23,698 bases of DNA from a virus. Below the pieces are notes generated by a model that was not told the DNA's origin, ran no database searches, and worked only from the letters and a program-made list of their open reading frames with translations. The DNA is taken from positions 1-23,698 of the IMG/VR virus record IMGVR_UViG_3300009496_000078; one strand, given 5' to 3'. Below, piece by piece: positions 21,743-23,698 of the stretch. The translations under genes were made by a program, and so were the position numbers. The stretch's first letter is position 1. Each line of letters begins with the position of its first letter.

Positions 21743-23218
21743 TTAGCTTGCAGTGTAACCGAAAACACTGATGTCAAAAGTTGGTTGACTTATTCCAGCG
21801 CTACTCATTTCTGAGGCGCTCATTTTACCCATAGTGCGTTTCCATAGATAGTCGTTATGGGGCGTAAAGTTATCTATACCCTGAAAAGTAGAGTGCGTGT
21901 ATATAACGCTACCATCATAATCACAGGCAACGTGTTCATTGGACTGATTTTTGTAGCCGAAGCCACCGTCCATGCGGTCAGAAAGCTGGCACGCTGAAAA
22001 ACTGTAGTCACAATAATTCCCGCCGTTGAAAGTTACGGTTGCATTGGTAATAGGTGCGTTTGGCACCCCACCCGGAGTAGTTGACTCAAGATAGCTAATG
22101 GTATCATTCGATGTTGATCGATATAGTGATGTTGAACTAGCGGGACGCCAAAAAACAAATTTATCGTTATCGGTATCAATTGACACCGTAAAATCTCTAT
22201 TACCAGAGGAGGACCAACCAGACATAGCGTTAAAATGGAACATTTGCCCTGTTTTTAAACTAACCCCGTATACTCGTTCACCATAACCGTTTTGTGGGAT
22301 CCAGAAATACCAGTCACCAATACTGTGCGCCCTTGGGTACGAGCTAGTAGGTTGTGGGCTGAATTGTCCATGGCTGGTTGCGGGGCTTGAATTTGCAACA
22401 CCACCCCACTTATCGAAGTCTACTAGGTTAGTTTCATTGTGACGAGGAGAGCCCCTTACTTGAAATCTATTTCCAGTGATATCTATGACGTTCAAAAGAG
22501 CCGCAGGTCCACCGTTACTTGCACTCAAGTTAGCGGTTTGCACTGAGCGGCTTATATCTCTATCAAACGCAAAGCCTTTGTAGTTCGCTGAGTGACCCGT
22601 TTGACTAATAACTCCTTGGTTCCCACTGTGACCTTCTGCGTAGTCTTGGGCATGATGCCTATTTATCTTTTGTACAGAGTTACCATCGTGGTATATTGCA
22701 TTCATCCAGTAAAATGGCTGATAAATAGAACTACCTGATCCCGGTATGCGTGCAGCAAACCCTCTTGCGTCAACTATATCTATGTAGTTGACAGCATTGG
22801 CGTTGCTGGTAGCGAACATACTTTTGTTTTGAGTAAGGGTGGTTGTAACCGTCCCAGTAGTTTGATCTCGAACCAGTGTGTTTACATACAGATGGCGAGA
22901 AGATGAAATAGTCTGTTCATACTCTTTATAAAAAGCAACAGGGTAAGTACTAGGTGCTTTTAGCTTTACTGTAGAATTAGGGGGGACAATAATCTCGCCC
23001 GTAAGAGCAGTACCTGAGTCTGAAATTGAAGCTACTTTGTGTCCGTTTACTTCAATGTAAGCATTTGTAAGCTTTACACCCGCACTAAGGTTAAATTTAA
23101 CCTCTTTAATTACCTGACTGGTGCTACTGTTCGTAGTGAAAAGTGTATGCTCCCCATCCGACTGAAGTTGGGAGTCTCCTAGTGTGGCGTTATAGATACG
23201 ACCTACTGAATTAGCCAT
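21743..23218 (-). CDS. Receptor-binding/tail-tip-type protein, paralogue of the next gene to the left
   Basis: The product is 491 residues and shares its whole order of motifs with the 478-residue protein. These are DGEHTLF, VIKEVKF, YIEVNGHKVAS, VPPNSTVKLKAPS, then YHDGNSVQ (176-183), PTSSYPR (290-296), FTVSIDTDNDKFVFW and C-terminal YLWKRTMGKMSASEM. Overall identity looks low outside these blocks, so the two have probably evolved toward different ligands. A module of this kind could give the phage two adhesins or a hetero-oligomeric tip. It follows the partial fibre gene after 11 bases, and AGGA lies upstream of ATG 23218. It contains no enzyme motif that I recognise. Confidence 0.75.
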   Translation of the reverse strand: MANSVGRIYNATLGDSQLQSDGEHTLFTTNSSTSQVIKEVKFNLSAGVKLTNAYIEVNGHKVASISDSGTALTGEIIVPPNSTVKLKAPSTYPVAFYKEYEQTISSSRHLYVNTLVRDQTTGTVTTTLTQNKSMFATSNANAVNYIDIVDARGFAARIPGSGSSIYQPFYWMNAIYHDGNSVQKINRHHAQDYAEGHSGNQGVISQTGHSANYKGFAFDRDISRSVQTANLSASNGGPAALLNVIDITGNRFQVRGSPRHNETNLVDFDKWGGVANSSPATSHGQFSPQPTSSYPRAHSIGDWYFWIPQNGYGERVYGVSLKTGQMFHFNAMSGWSSSGNRDFTVSIDTDNDKFVFWRPASSTSLYRSTSNDTISYLESTTPGGVPNAPITNATVTFNGGNYCDYSFSACQLSDRMDGGFGYKNQSNEHVACDYDGSVIYTHSTFQGIDNFTPHNDYLWKRTMGKMSASEMSSAGISQPTFDISVFGYTAS

Positions 23219-23229
23219 TTAGATATTCC

Positions 23230-23698
23230 TTAAACATAAGTGTACAGTGTCGCCATACTGACACCAGCCGCAGCGACCGCCGTATCAACATAGTTTCTGT
23301 TTGCTGCGTCAGTTCCAGACGAAACTGTATCCACACCCTGAATGCGGCCCGTACCGCTAAGTGAAATGTCACCACCTGTTACGGTTAGGTCTCCATTTAC
23401 AGAGGCACCGCCGCCAGTGGTTTCCAGCTTGTTGACTCCGTTGTGATACAAATATGCAGCGCCGTTGAATACATATCTAAAGCCCCATTCATTATGTACG
23501 TCATCAAACAGACCCATAGTGCTAGAGTTATCGTGCATAAACACGGCACGACCACCAATGTTGTAGCCTTCCCAACCACCATGCGCTCCTCCATCAATCT
23601 CAATAGAGCCATAGTTTCCAGAGACAGGACGGAAGTAGCCGTTGCCTGTGTCGCCTAAGCGTACACCTGTGCCGTTGACAGTTATTTCAGAAGAGCCG
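23230..23698 (-). CDS. Tail fibre protein, C-terminal part (5' end outside window)
   Basis: The frame is open to the right edge, so only the last 155 or so residues are present. The visible part is Gly/Asn/Thr-rich with short beta repeats: GNGYFRPVSGNYGSIEI, then WGFRYVFNGAAYLYHNGVNK and SVNGDLTVTGGDISLSGTG. It ends GTDAANRNYVDTAVAAAGV plus a short aromatic tail. The AAN-x-x-YVD motif is a common joint in phage tail fibres. The GYF/SIEI-type repeats suggest a beta-helical or triple-spiral shaft. A GTG at 23544 is internal and not a start. The two paralogous adhesin genes follow, so this fibre may be the stalk or adapter to which one of them attaches; that is inference. Confidence 0.82.
   Translation of the reverse strand, partial: GSSEITVNGTGVRLGDTGNGYFRPVSGNYGSIEIDGGAHGGWEGYNIGGRAVFMHDNSSTMGLFDDVHNEWGFRYVFNGAAYLYHNGVNKLETTGGGASVNGDLTVTGGDISLSGTGRIQGVDTVSSGTDAANRNYVDTAVAAAGVSMATLYTYV

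Noticed and set aside
1-23698. Prophage signals: integrase, repressor, attachment sites, insertion sequences, CRISPR arrays
   Set aside because: None was found on either strand, so the window gives no support for a temperate lifestyle or inserted mobile element.

Overview
This window is part of the genome of a lytic tailed phage, most likely a short-tailed (podovirus-type) marine phage. Family A DNA polymerase, a Cas4/RecB-like exonuclease, a resolvase-like nuclease, a MazG-like hydrolase, a monomeric adenosylcobalamin-dependent ribonucleotide reductase, glutaredoxin and PhoH occur together, next to very large internal-virion-type proteins. This gene set recalls roseophage SIO1 and the 'cobavirus' group (Zobellviridae). 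That assignment is an inference from gene content and has not been tested by a search. No integrase, repressor or other lysogeny gene is visible, and no tRNA or CRISPR array was seen.

The layout is two convergent blocks. Positions 1-7305 (+ strand) form the replication and nucleotide-metabolism block. It holds the 3' end of DNA polymerase, a possible ssDNA-binding protein, two PD-(D/E)XK nucleases, a small unknown protein, DUF3310, a MazG-like protein, class II RNR (nrdJ), glutaredoxin, an RMF-like mini-protein overlapping a third PD-(D/E)XK protein, PhoH, and a 55-residue membrane protein. Genes are tightly packed with ATGA/TAATG overlaps, and many starts carry a TTGAGG ribosome-binding site. 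Nucleotides come from RNR recharged by glutaredoxin, with MazG as a possible pool cleaner. The nucleases probably degrade host DNA and process phage DNA.

Positions 7306-7427 separate the blocks. This 122-base gap holds a near-consensus sigma-70 promoter (TTGACC-17-TATAAT) on the + strand. About 50 bases after the predicted start comes a strong hairpin-plus-T-run terminator, with no reading frame between them. This is the best candidate for an undescribed element: a phage-encoded small RNA of about 72 nt.

Positions 7428-23698 (- strand, read right to left) form the virion and lysis block. In transcription order it holds the C-terminus of a tail fibre, two tandem paralogous receptor-binding-type proteins, a small beta-rich protein, a tail-assembly-chaperone-like protein, a short intergenic gap with a possible promoter, and a GNAT-like protein. 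Then come a repeat-rich coiled-coil protein, a lysis cassette (membrane-anchored T4-type endolysin, overlapping Rz/Rz1 spanins), and an S74-domain structural protein. Two small acidic proteins and two giant internal-virion-type proteins (806 and 1232 residues) end the block. The promoter for most of it must lie right of the window.
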